Source: Prochlorococcus marinus str. MIT 9301
GTDB taxonomy: Bacteria; Cyanobacteriota; Cyanobacteriia; PCC-6307; Cyanobiaceae
Direction of reading: 5' to 3'
Length of the DNA stretch: 64,000 nucleotides
Assembly: GCF_000015965.1 (NCBI RefSeq)
Contig: NC_009091.1
Span: forward strand, 868,001-932,000
Part shown: positions 26,070 to 36,861 of the stretch, piece by piece
How the letters are laid out: every line of letters starts with the position of its first letter
Position numbering within the stretch: position 1 is the first letter of the stretch
Position numbers and translations under genes: made by a program
Notes under the pieces: generated by a model
What the model was told of the DNA's origin: nothing
Seen by the model: the letters and a program-made list of their open reading frames with translations, nothing else
Databases searched by the model: none

Positions 26070-26267
26070 TTAATCCATTTTTTGAAATAAAAATGAATAT
26101 AACTTATCTAGTTCTTCAATAGTTAGCATTCCATAACTCCATAATAATATTGGCAATGGGGTGTTATTTTTTAAAGATAATTTTATACCGAGTTCAATAG
26201 TAGATTCATCTAAACCTAATACATTAAATAAATAAATTATCATTTCTCTAGATACATAATTATTCAT
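26070..26267 (-). CDS. DUF2949 family protein
   Basis: A 65-residue soluble helical protein with the DUF2949 signature: an N-terminal helix ending LGLDESTIELGIKLS, then PLPILLWSYGMLTIEELDKLYSFL. The family is small and cyanobacterial, without known function. It lies 2 bp from the UbiH-like gene upstream of it (26273-27430), so the two are likely cotranscribed. Confidence 0.75.
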   Translation of the reverse strand: MNNYVSREMIIYLFNVLGLDESTIELGIKLSLKNNTPLPILLWSYGMLTIEELDKLYSFLFQKMD

Positions 26268-26272
26268 GAATT

Positions 26273-27430
26273 CTATTTAATACTTGAGTAAATGAGAGAT
26301 TTAGTCATTTGATTTAGGACTAATTTTCTTGTAAAAAGAAATTTATTTAAAAGTAAAAATGAAAATTTCCTAATTGGAAATAAAAAAACGTTTCTATTAG
26401 CAAAAATTGATATCAATGAGTCAGTTATAAAAATAGTGAAGATAATATCTAAAATCCTGCTTGAAAAATACTTAAATTTAAATGATATCAATTGCATTTT
26501 AGTAATAGCATTATTTTTATTAAAAAGATCATAAATAGTATTTACATCTCTCCAACAAGTATTTAAACCCTGACCACCAACAGGATGAAATGTATGAAAT
26601 GCATCTCCTACAAAAACGAATTTTTTAAAATTTAATGCTGGTAAATTTAAGGATAATGAAACAGGAAAAATATTAAATTCGCCAATTATTTGGTCCAACT
26701 TAAATTCATCTGGCAAGATTGTTGATAAATTATCCATTAAAAAATTCTTGTCGAAATTTAACCTTTCAATTGCCTTTAAGGTACTGGAAGTCCAAATTAC
26801 TTGGTATAAGTTTTTTTCTAAAGGTAATAATGCAAGAGGGCCTTCTTTTCTAAATATTTCATAAGCACGCTTTTCACAATGACCTCTAATACAAACTTTA
26901 AAAGTTAAACAAGACTGACTATAAGATTTTTTTATATTAAAAAAATTTAAGACTTTTTTATCAAGTGAGTTTGCTCCTGTTGCAAAGAATTGATAATCAA
27001 ATAATATTTTTTTACGTAATAAACTCTGTGGATTCATAAAAAAAATATTTTCATAATTATCAATCTCTTGAAAAAATACGTTCATGAGATCCGAATGTTT
27101 AACTACCCAGCCAATATGTTTAGAAGAACTTATATCATCATCTAAGTCAGAAGTTGATAAATTTGTAAAAGCAGAAGTTACGCTATCTGAAATTGAAAGG
27201 GTATCAAAGCCAGATAAAAATGGTTCTAATTTTTTCCAAAGTCTAAATTTAGATAAGATTTTTCTCGTTGAGTGAGTAATTGCATAAGTTTTATCTTTAT
27301 CAATTAATCTATCTTTTGTTAATAAATCAGTTAAAAAAATATTGCAATCAAATTTTGAAAGTGCAATTGAAAGTAATAAACCTGTGGGACCTGATCCAAC
27401 AATTTTAAAATTGAATTTATTTTTCATCAA
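26273..27430 (-). CDS. FAD-dependent hydroxylase, UbiH/Coq6-like
   Basis: A 385-residue class A flavin monooxygenase. The dinucleotide fold is VGSGPTGLLLSIALS (GxGxxG at 12-17) and the FAD ribityl motif FVGDAFHTFHPVGGQGLNTCW is in the second half. Related cyanobacterial proteins are annotated as 2-polyprenyl-6-methoxyphenol hydroxylases; since these organisms make plastoquinone rather than ubiquinone, the real substrate may be another quinone or aromatic. A C-terminal hydrophobic stretch suggests membrane association. Confidence 0.8.
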   Translation of the reverse strand: MMKNKFNFKIVGSGPTGLLLSIALSKFDCNIFLTDLLTKDRLIDKDKTYAITHSTRKILSKFRLWKKLEPFLSGFDTLSISDSVTSAFTNLSTSDLDDDISSSKHIGWVVKHSDLMNVFFQEIDNYENIFFMNPQSLLRKKILFDYQFFATGANSLDKKVLNFFNIKKSYSQSCLTFKVCIRGHCEKRAYEIFRKEGPLALLPLEKNLYQVIWTSSTLKAIERLNFDKNFLMDNLSTILPDEFKLDQIIGEFNIFPVSLSLNLPALNFKKFVFVGDAFHTFHPVGGQGLNTCWRDVNTIYDLFNKNNAITKMQLISFKFKYFSSRILDIIFTIFITDSLISIFANRNVFLFPIRKFSFLLLNKFLFTRKLVLNQMTKSLIYSSIK

Positions 27431-27449
27431 ATTATATAAGCATCAACTA

Positions 27450-28088
27450 TCAATTCAAATAAATATAGCAAATTTCCTCAAATGCTGGTCTTAATAGATA
27501 AGGGTACTCACCAACCCATAAATTAATTTCAGGAAGCCAAGCATCGGTCAAATAAAAATCTTTGTCAAAATTACGGTTATCCGATGTTATCAAACATCTA
27601 ATGCTCGAACCAACCCTGATTTGACTGTGCTTATTTTCCATAGGAAAACTTAATTTTTCCAAATAACCATCTTCATCTTCTAATTCAAGTACTAACCAAG
27701 TCCTTTTGTTTTCGATAACTTCCAATCGACCTTGTCTATTAGATTGTTCTCTAGAACTTTCAATCTTTTCTGTTTTATAAATATCTGATACAAAGCCATC
27801 AAATATAGAATAAAATTTATATTTTCTTAATTGCAAATTTTTTCTGCTTGATTCAAGAATTGGGCCCCAGATGATATACAAAAAGAAACCTACACATAGA
27901 AATAACCAGAAATTATTAGTTTGATCTCCAGTAGAACTAATAATTAATGAGATAAATCCACCAATTGAAGAAACTATTACTCTTTGAAGAATTTTTCTCG
28001 GATTCCCCAAAGCGTACTTAAATTGACTTCCTGTACCAACTGCAGGAATAAGTTTTGAAATTTGACCTGAATTAATTGGAATTAACAT
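27450..28088 (-). CDS. Conserved cyanobacterial membrane protein of unknown function
   Basis: A 212-residue protein with two adjacent membrane segments (VIVSSIGGFISLIISST and FWLFLCVGFFLYIIWGPILE, about 37-78), followed by a soluble domain (residues 80-212) rich in beta-strand-like sequence (RTWLVLELEDEDGYLEKLSFPM). The compact layout resembles cyanobacterial/plastid-conserved proteins. No catalytic motif seen. Its start is 1 bp from the dapB stop, implying one operon. Confidence 0.65.
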   Translation of the reverse strand: MLIPINSGQISKLIPAVGTGSQFKYALGNPRKILQRVIVSSIGGFISLIISSTGDQTNNFWLFLCVGFFLYIIWGPILESSRKNLQLRKYKFYSIFDGFVSDIYKTEKIESSREQSNRQGRLEVIENKRTWLVLELEDEDGYLEKLSFPMENKHSQIRVGSSIRCLITSDNRNFDKDFYLTDAWLPEINLWVGEYPYLLRPAFEEICYIYLN

Positions 28089-28089
28089 T

Positions 28090-28938
28090 TTAAAAAATCA
28101 ATTTTTCAAGTCCGTAAACTAAAGTTTCATAATTACCAATTTTTTTAATAGCCTGTAAAACTCCTGGCATATATGCCTTTCTATCAATAGTGTCATGCTT
28201 AATTGTGTAAGTTTCACCTTGAGATCCCATAATTACTAACTGATGAGCGAGTAATCCTGGTAATCGTACAGAATGTATATTAATTCCAGAATCTCTAAGC
28301 CCACCCCTTACACCTTTCAATAACTCAGACTCTTTTACTAGATTCTGATTAAATTTCTTTGGATATTCTTCAATCATTTCTGCAGTTTTTATACACGTCC
28401 CACTAGGAGAATCAGCTTTTTGATTATGGTGCATCTCTATTAATTCGATATTGTCGTAAAACCTTGCAGCTACCGATGCTGCCTGCTGAAGAAGAACCAT
28501 ACCTACTGAAAAATTTGGAATTATTGCGCAACCAACAGATGCTTTCTGAGCAAAAACAGACAAATCTTGTATTTGAGAAGGGCTTAGACCTGTAGTTCCT
28601 ACTACTGGTGACACACCATATGCAATAGCTGATCTGGTATTTTCATATACAGAATCAGGATGAGTGAAATCAACGAGCACAGGTTTGATATTTTCATTTC
28701 TATAGTTTTGACTAACAGAACATAAAGTTCCTTCAAAATCATTTGAAACAAAAACATCACAATTTTTTACCTTCAATAATTCAGAAATATTTGAGCCATT
28801 ATTCTTTTCGTTTATGTCGATTGCTGCAACAAGTTCACAATCTTTAGAATTTAATACAGTATTAACAACTTCGCTACCCATTCTGCCTAAAGCTCCGGAT
28901 ACAAGTACTGGTATGGGTTTTTTAGAATTTTCAATCAT
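28090..28938 (-). CDS. dapB: 4-hydroxy-tetrahydrodipicolinate reductase
   Basis: Lysine/diaminopimelate pathway enzyme reducing HTPA with NAD(P)H. It has 282 residues. The N-terminal Rossmann motif is [13 protein letters not shown]; the substrate-site motif [14 protein letters not shown] with catalytic His and Lys, and VGTTGLS, are present. The C terminus ends in the usual helix. It is divergent from chlH across about 100 bp. Confidence 0.95.
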   Translation of the reverse strand: MIENSKKPIPVLVSGALGRMGSEVVNTVLNSKDCELVAAIDINEKNNGSNISELLKVKNCDVFVSNDFEGTLCSVSQNYRNENIKPVLVDFTHPDSVYENTRSAIAYGVSPVVGTTGLSPSQIQDLSVFAQKASVGCAIIPNFSVGMVLLQQAASVAARFYDNIELIEMHHNQKADSPSGTCIKTAEMIEEYPKKFNQNLVKESELLKGVRGGLRDSGINIHSVRLPGLLAHQLVIMGSQGETYTIKHDTIDRKAYMPGVLQAIKKIGNYETLVYGLEKLIF

Positions 28939-29040
28939 TTTTTTAAAAAATTTTTTTTTAAAGGTTGTTACACGCTATTTATATTGCACACAATAACGTC
29001 TTTTCATTCGTAGGCTGGTAGAAATACTTAAAGAAAATCA

Positions 29041-32000
29041 ATGTTTACGCAGGTCCGCTCAGCAAACCGCAGAGTATCTCCTGTTGAGGATAACAAACAC
29101 AAAGTTGTAATAAAAGCAGTTTATGTTGTCCTTGAGCCACAATACCAAAATTCCTTAACGGAAGCTGCAAAGTCAATAAATGAGATGAATGGGCCAATAG
29201 GTATAGACCTTAGTGGCTATCTTATCGAAGAACTTAGGAATGAAAGTAATTTTGAAGATTTTAAAGAAGATATAGCTAATGCAGACATATTCGTTGCTTC
29301 TCTAATTTTCATTGAAGACCTCGCTCAAAAAGTGGTTGATGCAGTATCTCCATTTAAAGACAAACTTAAAGCATCAATTGTTTTCCCCTCCATGCCTGAG
29401 GTGATGAGATTAAATAAGCTTGGTTCATTTAGTATGGCCCAACTTGGTCAATCTAAAAGTATTATTGGAGATTTAATAAAAAAGAAAAAAGAATCTGATG
29501 GAGCAAGTTTCCAAGATTCAATGTTGAAGTTATTAAATACACTCCCTTCAATACTTAAATATCTACCAGTAGAAAAAGCTCAAGATGCAAGAACATTCAT
29601 TCTGAGTTTTCAGTACTGGTTAGGTGGTACGACTGAGAACTTAAAAAACTTCTTGTTAATGATTTCTGAGAAGTACGCTGTATCTGAGATCATAAAAGAT
29701 CAAATAGAAGAATTCAAAATTCAAGACCCTGAAACATTCCCAGATTTAGGAATTTGGCATCCTCTTGCTCCTTGCATGTTTGAAAGTCTTAAAGAATATC
29801 AAAATTGGGAAAATAATAGGAAAGATATAAATCCTAAAGATGACAAAACTCCAATAATTGGCTTAGTTCTTCAAAGGAGTCATATCGTTACGGGAGATGA
29901 TGCTCATTACGTTGCAGTTATTCAAGAATTGGAATACAGAGGTGCAAGAGTACTACCTATCTTCTGCGGAGGTCTAGATTTTTCTAAACCAGTTAATGAA
30001 TTTTACTACGATTCCATAAATAAGGATCGACCTATAGTTGATGGAGTTGTATCTCTAACAGGATTTGCACTAGTTGGTGGGCCAGCAAGACAAGATCATC
30101 CTAAAGCTATAGAAGCCCTAAAAAGGTTAAACAGACCCTATATGGTTGCACTGCCATTAGTCTTCCAAACCACACAAGAATGGGAAGATAGTGATCTAGG
30201 TTTACACCCTGTTCAGGTAGCACTTCAGATTGCAATTCCAGAGCTTGATGGTGCTATTGAACCTATAATTCTCTCAGGTCGTGATGATGCTACAGGTAAG
30301 GCGCATACTCTCCAAGATCGAGTTGATGTAATAGCTGAAAGAGCAATAAAATGGTCAACCTTAAGAGTTAAAGAAAGAAAGGATAAAAAATTAGCCATCA
30401 CAGTATTTAGTTTTCCCCCAGACAAAGGAAATGTAGGTACTGCAGCATACTTGAATGTTTTTGGTTCAATTTATAGAGTACTTCTTGAAATGAAATCTAA
30501 AGGATATCAAATAGATGAACTTCCAAGTAATTCAAAAGAATTAATGGAAAAAGTAATTAACAATCCTGAAGCCATGGATGGTTCTCCAGAGTTAAATATT
30601 GCTCATAAGATGTCAGTAAAAGAATACGAAGAGTTCACTCCATATTCACAAAGACTTGAAGAAAATTGGGGTAAACCACCTGGGAACCTTAATAGTGACG
30701 GACAAAACCTTCTTATCTATGGGAAACACTTTGGAAATGTTTTTATAGGAGTTCAACCTACATTCGGTTATGAAGGTGATCCTATGAGATTGCTCTATTC
30801 AAGAAGTGCTAGTCCTCATCATGGTTTTGCTGCTTATTACACGTATGTAGAAAAAATCTGGAGAGCTGATGCTGTTCTTCATTTTGGAACTCACGGCTCA
30901 CTTGAATTTATGCCTGGGAAGCAGATGGGCATGAGTGAAACTTGCTATCCAGATTCTCTCATTGGATCATTGCCCAATTTGTATTACTATGCCGCCAATA
31001 ATCCATCTGAAGCAACAATCGCTAAGAGAAGAGGATATGCTTCAACCATTAGTTATCTGACTCCTCCAGCGGAAAATGCAGGACTCTACAAAGGACTTAA
31101 AGAACTAAGTGAACTCGTTGGTTCTTATCAACAATTAAGAGAAAATAGCAGAGGTATTCAAATTGTTAATGCAATAGTTGAGACTTCTAAACAATGTAAC
31201 CTTGACAAGGATGTAGAGCTTCCTCCAAAAGACGTAGAAGAACTTTCAATAGATGAAAGAGATTTATTTGTTGGAAATGTCTATAAACAATTGATGGAAA
31301 TTGAAAGTAGATTGTTACCATGCGGTCTTCATACTATTGGGGAAGCTCCAACAGCAGAAGAAGCTGTTGCAACACTCGTAAATATTGCATCTTTAGAAAG
31401 AGAACAAGAAGGATTAAGATCTCTTCCTGGATTACTTGCAGAATCCATCGGTCTAACTATTGAACAAATTTATGATGGGAATAATAAAGGTGAACTTAAA
31501 TTTGTAGAGTTAAATGAAAAAATCATCAAGACAGCAAGAGAATCGATTTTTGCGATGGTCAACTCTTTAAAAATTGTTGATGGCAGAGTTTATTTAGAAA
31601 AATCACTTCTTTCCAAACTTTTCGATTTACTTAAAGTTTTTGGTTTAAATTTACCTACCCCTTGGCTAAGAGTCTGCAGATTAAATGGATTTAATGAAGT
31701 TAATCAGAAGGAATTAAATAAATTATTTGATTACTTACTTTTCTGTCTGGAACAGGTCTGCGCAGACAAAGAAATGGATAGCCTCATAAAAGCACTAGAT
31801 GGAAATTATGTTTTACCTGGACCAGGTGGAGATCCTATTAGAAATCCAGGCGTTTTGCCAAGTGGTAAAAATATCCATGCACTTGATCCTCAATCAATCC
31901 CAACTACAGCAGCTGTAGCTGCAGCTAAGTCTGTTGTTGACAAATTAATTGAAAGACAAAAAGAAGAGCAAGGAACATGGCCTGAAACAATAGCTTGTGT

Positions 32001-33051
32001 TTTATGGGGTACTGATAACATCAAAACTTATGGAGAATCACTGGCACAAATTTTATGGTTTGTTGGGGTAAAACCAAAACCAGATTCTGTTGGAAGAATC
32101 AACAAACTAGAATTAATCCCTTTACAAGAATTAGGTAGGCCAAGAATAGATGTAGTAGTTAACTGTTCAGGGGTATTTAGAGATCTGTTTATCAATCAAA
32201 TGGCATTAATTGATCAGGCAGTCAAATTAGCAGCTGAAGCTGATGAACCATTGGAATCTAATTTTGTGAGGAAACATTCACTAGAACAAGCAGAAAAAGA
32301 AGGCACCTCTATCAGAGAAGCTTCAGCGAGGGTATTCTCTAATGCTAGTGGAAGTTACAGTTCAAATGTTAATTTAGCAGTAGAAAATTCAACATGGGAG
32401 GAAGAAAATGAACTACAAGAAATGTATTTATCTCGCAAAACATATGCTTTTAATGCCGATAATCCAGGTGAGATGAATCAAAAAAGAGAGGTATTTGAGT
32501 CAGTAATGAAAACGGCAGATGTTACGTTCCAAAATCTTGATTCCTCAGAGATTTCATTAACAGATGTAAGTCACTATTTTGATTCTGATCCAACAAAATT
32601 GATCAAGACATTAAGAGATGATGGGAAAGAACCAAGTAGCTACATCGCGGATACAACCACTTCTAATGCTCAAGTTAGAACACTTGGAGAAACTATCAGA
32701 TTAGACTCAAGAACAAAACTTTTAAATCCTAAGTGGTATGAAGGTATGCTCAAATCTGGCTACGAAGGAGTTAGAGAACTTTCAAACAGACTTAATTACA
32801 CTCTTGGTTGGAGTGCGACAAGTGGTCAAGTAGATAATTTTGTATATGAAGAAACTAATGAAACATTTATAAATGACGAAGATATGAGGAAAAGATTAAT
32901 GGAACTTAATCCTAATAGTTTCAGAAGAATTGTTGGAACTTTGCTAGAAGTTAATGGTAGGGGATATTGGGAAACTTCAGATGAGAATATAGAACAATTG
33001 AAAGAACTATACCAAGAGGTAGAGGATAAAATCGAAGGAGTTAAAGAATAA
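29041..33051 (+). CDS. chlH: Magnesium chelatase subunit H
   Basis: The porphyrin-binding subunit that, with ChlI and ChlD, inserts Mg2+ into protoporphyrin IX, the first step dedicated to chlorophyll. It has 1336 residues, full length. Recognisable stretches include the N-terminal [87 protein letters not shown] and [20 protein letters not shown] in the C-terminal half. It appears to be transcribed alone. Confidence 0.97.
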   Translation: MFTQVRSANRRVSPVEDNKHKVVIKAVYVVLEPQYQNSLTEAAKSINEMNGPIGIDLSGYLIEELRNESNFEDFKEDIANADIFVASLIFIEDLAQKVVDAVSPFKDKLKASIVFPSMPEVMRLNKLGSFSMAQLGQSKSIIGDLIKKKKESDGASFQDSMLKLLNTLPSILKYLPVEKAQDARTFILSFQYWLGGTTENLKNFLLMISEKYAVSEIIKDQIEEFKIQDPETFPDLGIWHPLAPCMFESLKEYQNWENNRKDINPKDDKTPIIGLVLQRSHIVTGDDAHYVAVIQELEYRGARVLPIFCGGLDFSKPVNEFYYDSINKDRPIVDGVVSLTGFALVGGPARQDHPKAIEALKRLNRPYMVALPLVFQTTQEWEDSDLGLHPVQVALQIAIPELDGAIEPIILSGRDDATGKAHTLQDRVDVIAERAIKWSTLRVKERKDKKLAITVFSFPPDKGNVGTAAYLNVFGSIYRVLLEMKSKGYQIDELPSNSKELMEKVINNPEAMDGSPELNIAHKMSVKEYEEFTPYSQRLEENWGKPPGNLNSDGQNLLIYGKHFGNVFIGVQPTFGYEGDPMRLLYSRSASPHHGFAAYYTYVEKIWRADAVLHFGTHGSLEFMPGKQMGMSETCYPDSLIGSLPNLYYYAANNPSEATIAKRRGYASTISYLTPPAENAGLYKGLKELSELVGSYQQLRENSRGIQIVNAIVETSKQCNLDKDVELPPKDVEELSIDERDLFVGNVYKQLMEIESRLLPCGLHTIGEAPTAEEAVATLVNIASLEREQEGLRSLPGLLAESIGLTIEQIYDGNNKGELKFVELNEKIIKTARESIFAMVNSLKIVDGRVYLEKSLLSKLFDLLKVFGLNLPTPWLRVCRLNGFNEVNQKELNKLFDYLLFCLEQVCADKEMDSLIKALDGNYVLPGPGGDPIRNPGVLPSGKNIHALDPQSIPTTAAVAAAKSVVDKLIERQKEEQGTWPETIACVLWGTDNIKTYGESLAQILWFVGVKPKPDSVGRINKLELIPLQELGRPRIDVVVNCSGVFRDLFINQMALIDQAVKLAAEADEPLESNFVRKHSLEQAEKEGTSIREASARVFSNASGSYSSNVNLAVENSTWEEENELQEMYLSRKTYAFNADNPGEMNQKREVFESVMKTADVTFQNLDSSEISLTDVSHYFDSDPTKLIKTLRDDGKEPSSYIADTTTSNAQVRTLGETIRLDSRTKLLNPKWYEGMLKSGYEGVRELSNRLNYTLGWSATSGQVDNFVYEETNETFINDEDMRKRLMELNPNSFRRIVGTLLEVNGRGYWETSDENIEQLKELYQEVEDKIEGVKE

Positions 33052-33059
33052 TAAATTTA

Positions 33060-33905
33060 CTATTTTCTGTAAATCCTATCCGCTACTCTCAGTATTTGAT
33101 AATTTAATTTGACGTTGTGGACTCTCACAATGTCAATATTAAATTGAGAACAAAGACAACTTATTGCAAGTGTTCCAATATCCCTTTCTTTTGGATTTTT
33201 CTCATTCAATATTTCCCCTAGAAATCTCTTCCTAGATGCACCTACCAAAATTGGCAAATTCCATTTTTTAAATACATCTAAGTTTCTCAAGATTTCCAAA
33301 TTATGAATGATATCTTTTGAAAAACCAATTCCAGGATCCACTATTATATTTCCTTCAGATATATTTTTTTCTAAAGCATTCTTTATTAAATTATCAAGCG
33401 AACACTTGACATCACTCAAAACATTCTCGTAATTGGAGAGTTGATTCATATTTTGACTATTACCACGACTATGAGTTATGACGAATGGACAGTTGAATTT
33501 TGATACAACATCCAAAATTTTTACATCTCTTCTTCCTCCCGTGACATCATTTATCCAATTAGCACCATTTAAAAGAGCTTCGTAAGCAACTTCAGAATTA
33601 AAAGTATCAACAGAAATTAAAACATCTGGAAATTCGGATTTTATTAATTTTAGGTATGGGATCAATCTTTTTATCTCTATACTTGATCCAACTTCTTCAG
33701 CCCCAGGTCTCGTACTTTGGGCACCAAGATCAATAACATCAACACCATTGCTCATGAAATGATTTACTTGATCTAAAACTTTTTTTGAAGAGTTTATTTC
33801 CCCACCATCACTAAATGAATCAGGAGTTAAATTTATAACTCCCATAATTGAAGTTTTTTGGCCCCAGCCTTTTGGCCATTTATTTTTCTTATTGATAATT
33901 TGCAA
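33060..33905 (-). CDS. folP: Dihydropteroate synthase
   Basis: Condenses pterin pyrophosphate with p-aminobenzoate in folate synthesis; the target of sulfonamides. It has 281 residues, a TIM barrel. The motifs [36 protein letters not shown] and the SRKRFLG segment are present. It overlaps the 3' end of tpiA by 17 bp, so the order tpiA-folP is translationally coupled. Confidence 0.95.
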   Translation of the reverse strand: MQIINKKNKWPKGWGQKTSIMGVINLTPDSFSDGGEINSSKKVLDQVNHFMSNGVDVIDLGAQSTRPGAEEVGSSIEIKRLIPYLKLIKSEFPDVLISVDTFNSEVAYEALLNGANWINDVTGGRRDVKILDVVSKFNCPFVITHSRGNSQNMNQLSNYENVLSDVKCSLDNLIKNALEKNISEGNIIVDPGIGFSKDIIHNLEILRNLDVFKKWNLPILVGASRKRFLGEILNEKNPKERDIGTLAISCLCSQFNIDIVRVHNVKLNYQILRVADRIYRK

Positions 33906-34614
33906 TTCTCGCGAAACTATTCGGATCTAATGAAGCCCCTCCGACTAGCACCCCATCGATATCACTCATTGACATGATTTCGTCGATATTATTAGGCTTA
34001 ACAGATCCTCCATATTGAATAATTACATCATCAAAACCTATTAATTTCCGAATCAAAGAACATATCTTATTAGCGTCTTCTGCCTCACACGTTTTACCAG
34101 TGCCAATAGCCCATATTGGTTCATAGGCAACAATTAAATTAGATGGATCTGTATTTTCTAATCCTTGTTCAACCTGTCTAGTAATAACTCTATCAGCCTC
34201 TCCTCTCTCTCTTTGTTCTAATGTTTCTCCTACACAAACTATTGGAGTAAGTCCACTTGATTGAGCAAAAACTGCTCTTTTGTTAATTTGCTCATCACTT
34301 TCACTAAAATATTTTCTTGGTTCACTATGTCCAACGATTGCATATGAGACACCATGTTCAAGAAGCATTTTGGGGGATATTTCTGCCGTAAACGCTCCTT
34401 GATCTTCCCAATGAATATTTTGACTAGAAATATCTAAATATTCAAAATCAGAATGATCAGAAAAGGTTGAAATAGCCGTAAAAGGTGGAGCAATAACAAC
34501 TTTACGATCGTCTTTAATGTTTTTTATTAAAGGAATAAACTCTTCTAAATAGGATTTAGCTTCAGCACAAGTCATGTGCATTTTCCAATTACCAGCAATT
34601 ACAGATTTTCTCAA
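33889..34614 (-). CDS. tpiA: Triosephosphate isomerase
   Basis: Interconverts dihydroxyacetone phosphate and glyceraldehyde 3-phosphate in glycolysis and the Calvin cycle. It has 241 residues. The N-terminal AGNWKMH gives the Asn/Lys pair; catalytic His is in VGHSEPR and Glu in [12 protein letters not shown], followed by the phosphate-binding YGGSVKPNN and VLVGGASLD. It overlaps folP by 17 bp. Confidence 0.97.
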   Translation of the reverse strand: MRKSVIAGNWKMHMTCAEAKSYLEEFIPLIKNIKDDRKVVIAPPFTAISTFSDHSDFEYLDISSQNIHWEDQGAFTAEISPKMLLEHGVSYAIVGHSEPRKYFSESDEQINKRAVFAQSSGLTPIVCVGETLEQRERGEADRVITRQVEQGLENTDPSNLIVAYEPIWAIGTGKTCEAEDANKICSLIRKLIGFDDVIIQYGGSVKPNNIDEIMSMSDIDGVLVGGASLDPNSFARIANYQ

Positions 34615-34666
34615 AATACTATCTCCAAGAAAAATATACTAATACAAAGTGAGTTGAATAAGCTAA

Positions 34667-34843
34667 CTATTCAAAAATTAATTCATTTTTTAGAAATATT
34701 ACTTTATCCCCCTTGTTTAACTGCCTTCCTCTCCTAGTCTCAATTACACCATTAACCTTAACAGAACCTGATTTAATAAAAATTTTTGCTTCACCACCAG
34801 AAGATACCAAATTTTTCCATTTTAAGAATTGATCCAATTTCAT
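34667..34843 (-). CDS. S4-domain RNA-binding protein
   Basis: A 58-residue protein consisting of a single S4 domain (QFLKWKNLVSSGGEAKIFI...VKVNGVIETRRGRQLNKGDKV). The SGGEAK and VNG..ETRRGR blocks match the YbcJ/YaaA-type small RNA-binding family, implied in ribosome or tRNA interactions. It lies upstream of tpiA on the same strand and may be in its transcript. Confidence 0.8.
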   Translation of the reverse strand: MKLDQFLKWKNLVSSGGEAKIFIKSGSVKVNGVIETRRGRQLNKGDKVIFLKNELIFE

Positions 34844-34901
34844 TGTTTTTTATACCCAAAGATATTGATAAAGTAGGATAAACAATTAAATATATAATAT
34901 C

Positions 34902-36608
34902 TTGAGACTAATACCACCAGTCAGACCATATTCAAATAGGTTTATCAAAGGTTTTATATGCATGCTTATTTACGTAGCTTGTTGGCCTTTATTAGCTTAT
35001 TTAGCTGGAAACTTAATTCCAGCAATTGGGTCAGGTGATCTCTCAAAAGTTTCTAGCATAATAATTAAGTCTTTATTTGTATTTTTAGTTCAGAAAACTG
35101 CTCAATTTGGACAGGATGTATTCATAGCAAAACCATCTTTAGAAATTAGTGAAGTGATGAGAGGAAATTTATTTAGCAGAATTCAAAAAATAAAGATGAA
35201 TTCTGTTGAAAATATTTCAGCCGGGGACATCACATACAGACTTACAGAAGATGCCGACAGGGTAAGCGAAGTTATTTATAAAACAGCTCAAGATACTATT
35301 CCATGTTCTTTACAGTTGTTAGCGGTAATAATCTACATGTTTTATTTAGACTGGTCACTTACACTATCAACATTCGTTTTGGCACCATTGATTATTCTTT
35401 CAGTTAACAGTTTTGGAAGAAGAGTTTTAATAGCATCCGAAAAAAGTCAAGAATCAACAAGTAATTTAGCAGGTTTAATAGGTGAATCTATAAATGGAAT
35501 GTCCACGATAAGAGCTTTTGCTGCTGAAAATTGGATTGAGAAAAGATTTTTTCAAAGATTAAATACAAATAAAAAAGCAAAATATAAAACATTAAAACTT
35601 CTTGCATTTCAACATCCAGTTGTAGGATTTGTTGAAGCATTTGGAATATTAGCAATATTAGGTTTAGGGGCTGCAAGAATCAATCTTGGCCTTCTAACAA
35701 GCGAAGAATTTAGTAGTTTTTTTGCAGCAATATTAATGCTTATTGATCCAATCAGCCATGTAAGTACAAATTTTAATGACTATAAACAAGCAGAAGCCTC
35801 AATAAAAAGGTTGAAAAACATAAATCAAGAACCTGTCGAAGATGATAAAGAAAATTTACGAAGGATATCCAATTTTGAAGGCAAAATAAATTTCAAGAAT
35901 GTAAGTTTCGCTTACAAAAAAGATAATAAAGTACTTAAAAATATCAATTTAGAAATTAAGAGAGGTGAAGTCACAGCATTTGTTGGAGCTTCTGGAGCTG
36001 GTAAAAGTACAATGTTGGCTTTGATATTAAAGTTTATAACTCCCAATAATGGAGACATTTTTATAGATGACAAAAATCTCAAAATATTAAATACAAAAGA
36101 TATTAGAAAAAACATTGCATTAGTACAACAACAGCCTTTTTTGTTTTCAGGAACAATTATTGATGTAATAAGAATGGGTAGAAATTTCACCAAAGAAGAA
36201 GTTATAGAATCAGCAAGAAAAGCAAACGCTCACAACTTTATTCAAAAGCTTCCTGAGAAATATGAAACTGAGATAACTGAAAGAGGATCAAATTTCTCAG
36301 GTGGTCAGATCCAAAGGATTGCAATTGCAAGGGCAATACTCGGGAACCCCTCAATTCTTCTTTTAGATGAGGCCACAAGTGCGTTAGATGCAGAATCAGA
36401 ATCTGAAGTACAACAAGGACTTAATAGAGCTATGAAAGATAGAACAGTTATTGTAATTGCTCATAGATTGGCGACTACTCAAGAGGCCAATAAAATAGTT
36501 GTTTTCGATAAAGGTGAAATTGTTGAAGTTGGAAAACACATAGATTTAATCAATAAACCTGGAATTTATAAAGAATTATGTGAAAAACAATTGATAAAAA
36601 AATTATAG
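34902..36608 (+). CDS. MsbA-like ABC exporter (fused permease and ATPase)
   Basis: A 568-residue half-transporter: six-helix membrane domain (about 20-290) and nucleotide-binding domain with Walker A GASGAGKST (362-370), the signature FSGGQIQRIAIARA, and Walker B ILLLDEATS. It should work as a homodimer exporting a lipid, peptide or other hydrophobic compound; the substrate is not evident. The start is TTG; the first membrane helix begins 15 residues later, which fits. The DUF6447 gene follows. Confidence 0.88.
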   Translation: MRLIPPVRPYSNRFIKGFICMLIYVACWPLLAYLAGNLIPAIGSGDLSKVSSIIIKSLFVFLVQKTAQFGQDVFIAKPSLEISEVMRGNLFSRIQKIKMNSVENISAGDITYRLTEDADRVSEVIYKTAQDTIPCSLQLLAVIIYMFYLDWSLTLSTFVLAPLIILSVNSFGRRVLIASEKSQESTSNLAGLIGESINGMSTIRAFAAENWIEKRFFQRLNTNKKAKYKTLKLLAFQHPVVGFVEAFGILAILGLGAARINLGLLTSEEFSSFFAAILMLIDPISHVSTNFNDYKQAEASIKRLKNINQEPVEDDKENLRRISNFEGKINFKNVSFAYKKDNKVLKNINLEIKRGEVTAFVGASGAGKSTMLALILKFITPNNGDIFIDDKNLKILNTKDIRKNIALVQQQPFLFSGTIIDVIRMGRNFTKEEVIESARKANAHNFIQKLPEKYETEITERGSNFSGGQIQRIAIARAILGNPSILLLDEATSALDAESESEVQQGLNRAMKDRTVIVIAHRLATTQEANKIVVFDKGEIVEVGKHIDLINKPGIYKELCEKQLIKKL

Positions 36609-36638
36609 TTATATTTTATTTATAAAAAAAATAAATCC

Positions 36639-36857
36639 ATGAGCGAAAACACAAATGATTCTGCAAATCCAGTTTTAACCTTTGAGGGCAAAAAATATTT
36701 AATAAATGAACTTTCTAATGAAATAAAAGAATCTATAAAAGAATTACAAATAGCGGATACACAAATTAAGATGCATCAAGATACCCTCAAATTACTTTCA
36801 ATTAGTCGAAACTCTTTAGTTAATCAATTAAGAGAAAAACTAAAAAACTTAGAATAA
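36639..36857 (+). CDS. DUF6447 family protein
   Basis: A 72-residue soluble protein: an N-terminal FEGKKYLINELSNE, then a helical segment with IKELQIADTQIKMHQDTLKLLSISRNSLVNQLREKL, the pattern of the small DUF6447 family (function unknown; probable coiled coil). It is 30 bp after the ABC exporter, likely in the same operon, and converges with carB. Confidence 0.65.
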   Translation: MSENTNDSANPVLTFEGKKYLINELSNEIKESIKELQIADTQIKMHQDTLKLLSISRNSLVNQLREKLKNLE

Positions 36858-36861
36858 AATT